DNA from: an uncultured Clostridia bacterium
GTDB taxonomy: Bacteria > Bacillota > Clostridia > Oscillospirales > Acutalibacteraceae
Assembly (NCBI GenBank): GCA_945926705.1
Contig: CAMEMA010000062.1
Location: 1 to 5,979, forward strand
DNA length: 5,979 nt
Direction of reading: 5' to 3'
In this document: positions 5,484 to 5,979 of the stretch, piece by piece
Numbering within the stretch: the stretch's first letter is position 1
Layout of the letters: every line of letters starts with the position of its first letter
Translations under genes and position numbers: made by a program
The notes under the pieces: model-generated
What the model was told of the DNA's origin: nothing
What the model saw: only the letters and a program-made list of their open reading frames with translations
The model's database searches: none

Positions 5484-5979
5484 GATTAGCATTTGTGGGG
5501 GATATTCATTGTACTTCAAAACAACCTCGAATGAGAGTTGATAATTATAGTGAAGCTATGTTTAATAAGCTGACATATATCGCTAATCAGAAATATGATG
5601 CAGTATTTTTTCTCGGAGATTTCTTTAACAAACCTGCTTGTACTGAAGAACTTGAAAATCGTTTAATAAAATGTTTAAGAATAGATTTTGCAGGTACGGA
5701 TAAATATTGTATTATCGGGAACCATGATTTCTGGTTTGATAATATGTCTACATTTAGTAAAACAGCTTTATGTAATTTGACGTTATCGAATGAAATCTAT
5801 CTGAAAAATGAAGATAACATAGTACAGTATAAAGATGTATCCGTGTATTTTATGCCATATTTTTCGGATAAAATAGACAGTTGGTTTAATAATCTTCATT
5901 TTGCTTCAAAAAAGGTGATAATTTTAGGACATCACTTCTTTGAGTGGCCCGATAATTTTGGTTATTCATTGAGATATGA
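5480..5979 (+). CDS. Mre11/SbcD/gp47-like nuclease, 3' end cut by the window
   Basis: ATG 5480 follows GGAGG (5468-5472) by 7 bases and overlaps the previous stop as ATGA. The frame stays open to the window edge; 166 full codons are visible. The final TGA of the window is out of frame and is not the stop. Calcineurin-like metallophosphoesterase motifs appear in order: GDIH (7-10, D8 and H10), LGDFF (45-49, D47), GNHD (80-83, N81 and H82) and LGHHFF (149-154). The last GHxH motif and the capping domain must lie beyond the edge. Such enzymes bind two Mn2+ ions and act as exo/endonucleases on DNA ends together with a Rad50-type ATPase, here encoded directly upstream. Full-length relatives are about 340-400 aa, so roughly half the protein is missing from view. 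In T4 and E. coli the nuclease gene comes before the ATPase gene; here the order is reversed. Confidence 0.88.
   Translation, partial: MRLAFVGDIHCTSKQPRMRVDNYSEAMFNKLTYIANQKYDAVFFLGDFFNKPACTEELENRLIKCLRIDFAGTDKYCIIGNHDFWFDNMSTFSKTALCNLTLSNEIYLKNEDNIVQYKDVSVYFMPYFSDKIDSWFNNLHFASKKVIILGHHFFEWPDNFGYSLRY

Noticed and set aside
5977..5979. Final TGA as the stop of the Mre11-like gene
   Set aside because: It is out of frame with ATG 5480; the in-frame last full codon is TAT at 5975-5977, so the gene runs past the window.
1..5979. CRISPR array, tRNA or rRNA genes
   Set aside because: No regularly spaced repeats, cloverleaf-like segments or rRNA-like sequence were seen, and nearly all bases are covered by coding genes.

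Overview
The window looks like part of the DNA recombination, repair and transcription region of a tailed bacteriophage (Caudoviricetes) infecting an AT-rich bacterium. The grounds are low GC (roughly 30% by eye), all genes on the + strand with overlapping or nearly abutting ends, good AAGGAG-type ribosome binding sites, a phage-type homing endonuclease at the left edge, and a T4-like combination of RecA/UvsX, Rad50/gp46 and Mre11/gp47 proteins. Stop codons are TAA, TAG and TGA, and reading through the TAG stops gives nonsense, so the standard bacterial code applies. The host cannot be named from the sequence.

Layout. Positions 1-717 hold the 3' part of a homing-endonuclease-like gene whose start lies outside the window. 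Positions 719-961 encode a small basic protein of unknown function. Positions 962-1055 are the only sizeable non-coding stretch. It is very AT-rich and carries a 9-bp inverted repeat, a possible weak promoter and a strong Shine-Dalgarno site. From 1056 to the right edge runs what looks like one operon: a sigma-factor-like protein (1056-1721), a 105-aa helical protein (1725-2042), a RecA/UvsX recombinase (2087-3199), three consecutive genes that together make up a Rad50/SbcC/gp46-type ATPase (3203-4264, 4252-4521, 4511-5155), a 116-aa helical protein (5133-5483) and the N-terminal part of an Mre11/SbcD/gp47-type nuclease (5480 to the edge).

How the genes may work together. By analogy with T4, the Mre11/Rad50 pair would resect DNA ends and the RecA-family protein would carry out strand invasion, supporting recombination-dependent replication and repair. 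A sigma-like protein in the same transcript would tie phage promoter use to this module.

The most unusual point is the split Rad50. The N-terminal ATPase lobe ends just after a CPLC zinc-hook motif. A separate 89-aa coiled-coil protein follows, and the C-terminal lobe (signature, Walker B, D-loop, H-loop) is a third protein. The second and third genes each have their own Shine-Dalgarno site inside the preceding gene, so this looks like a genuine three-gene arrangement rather than simple gene decay.
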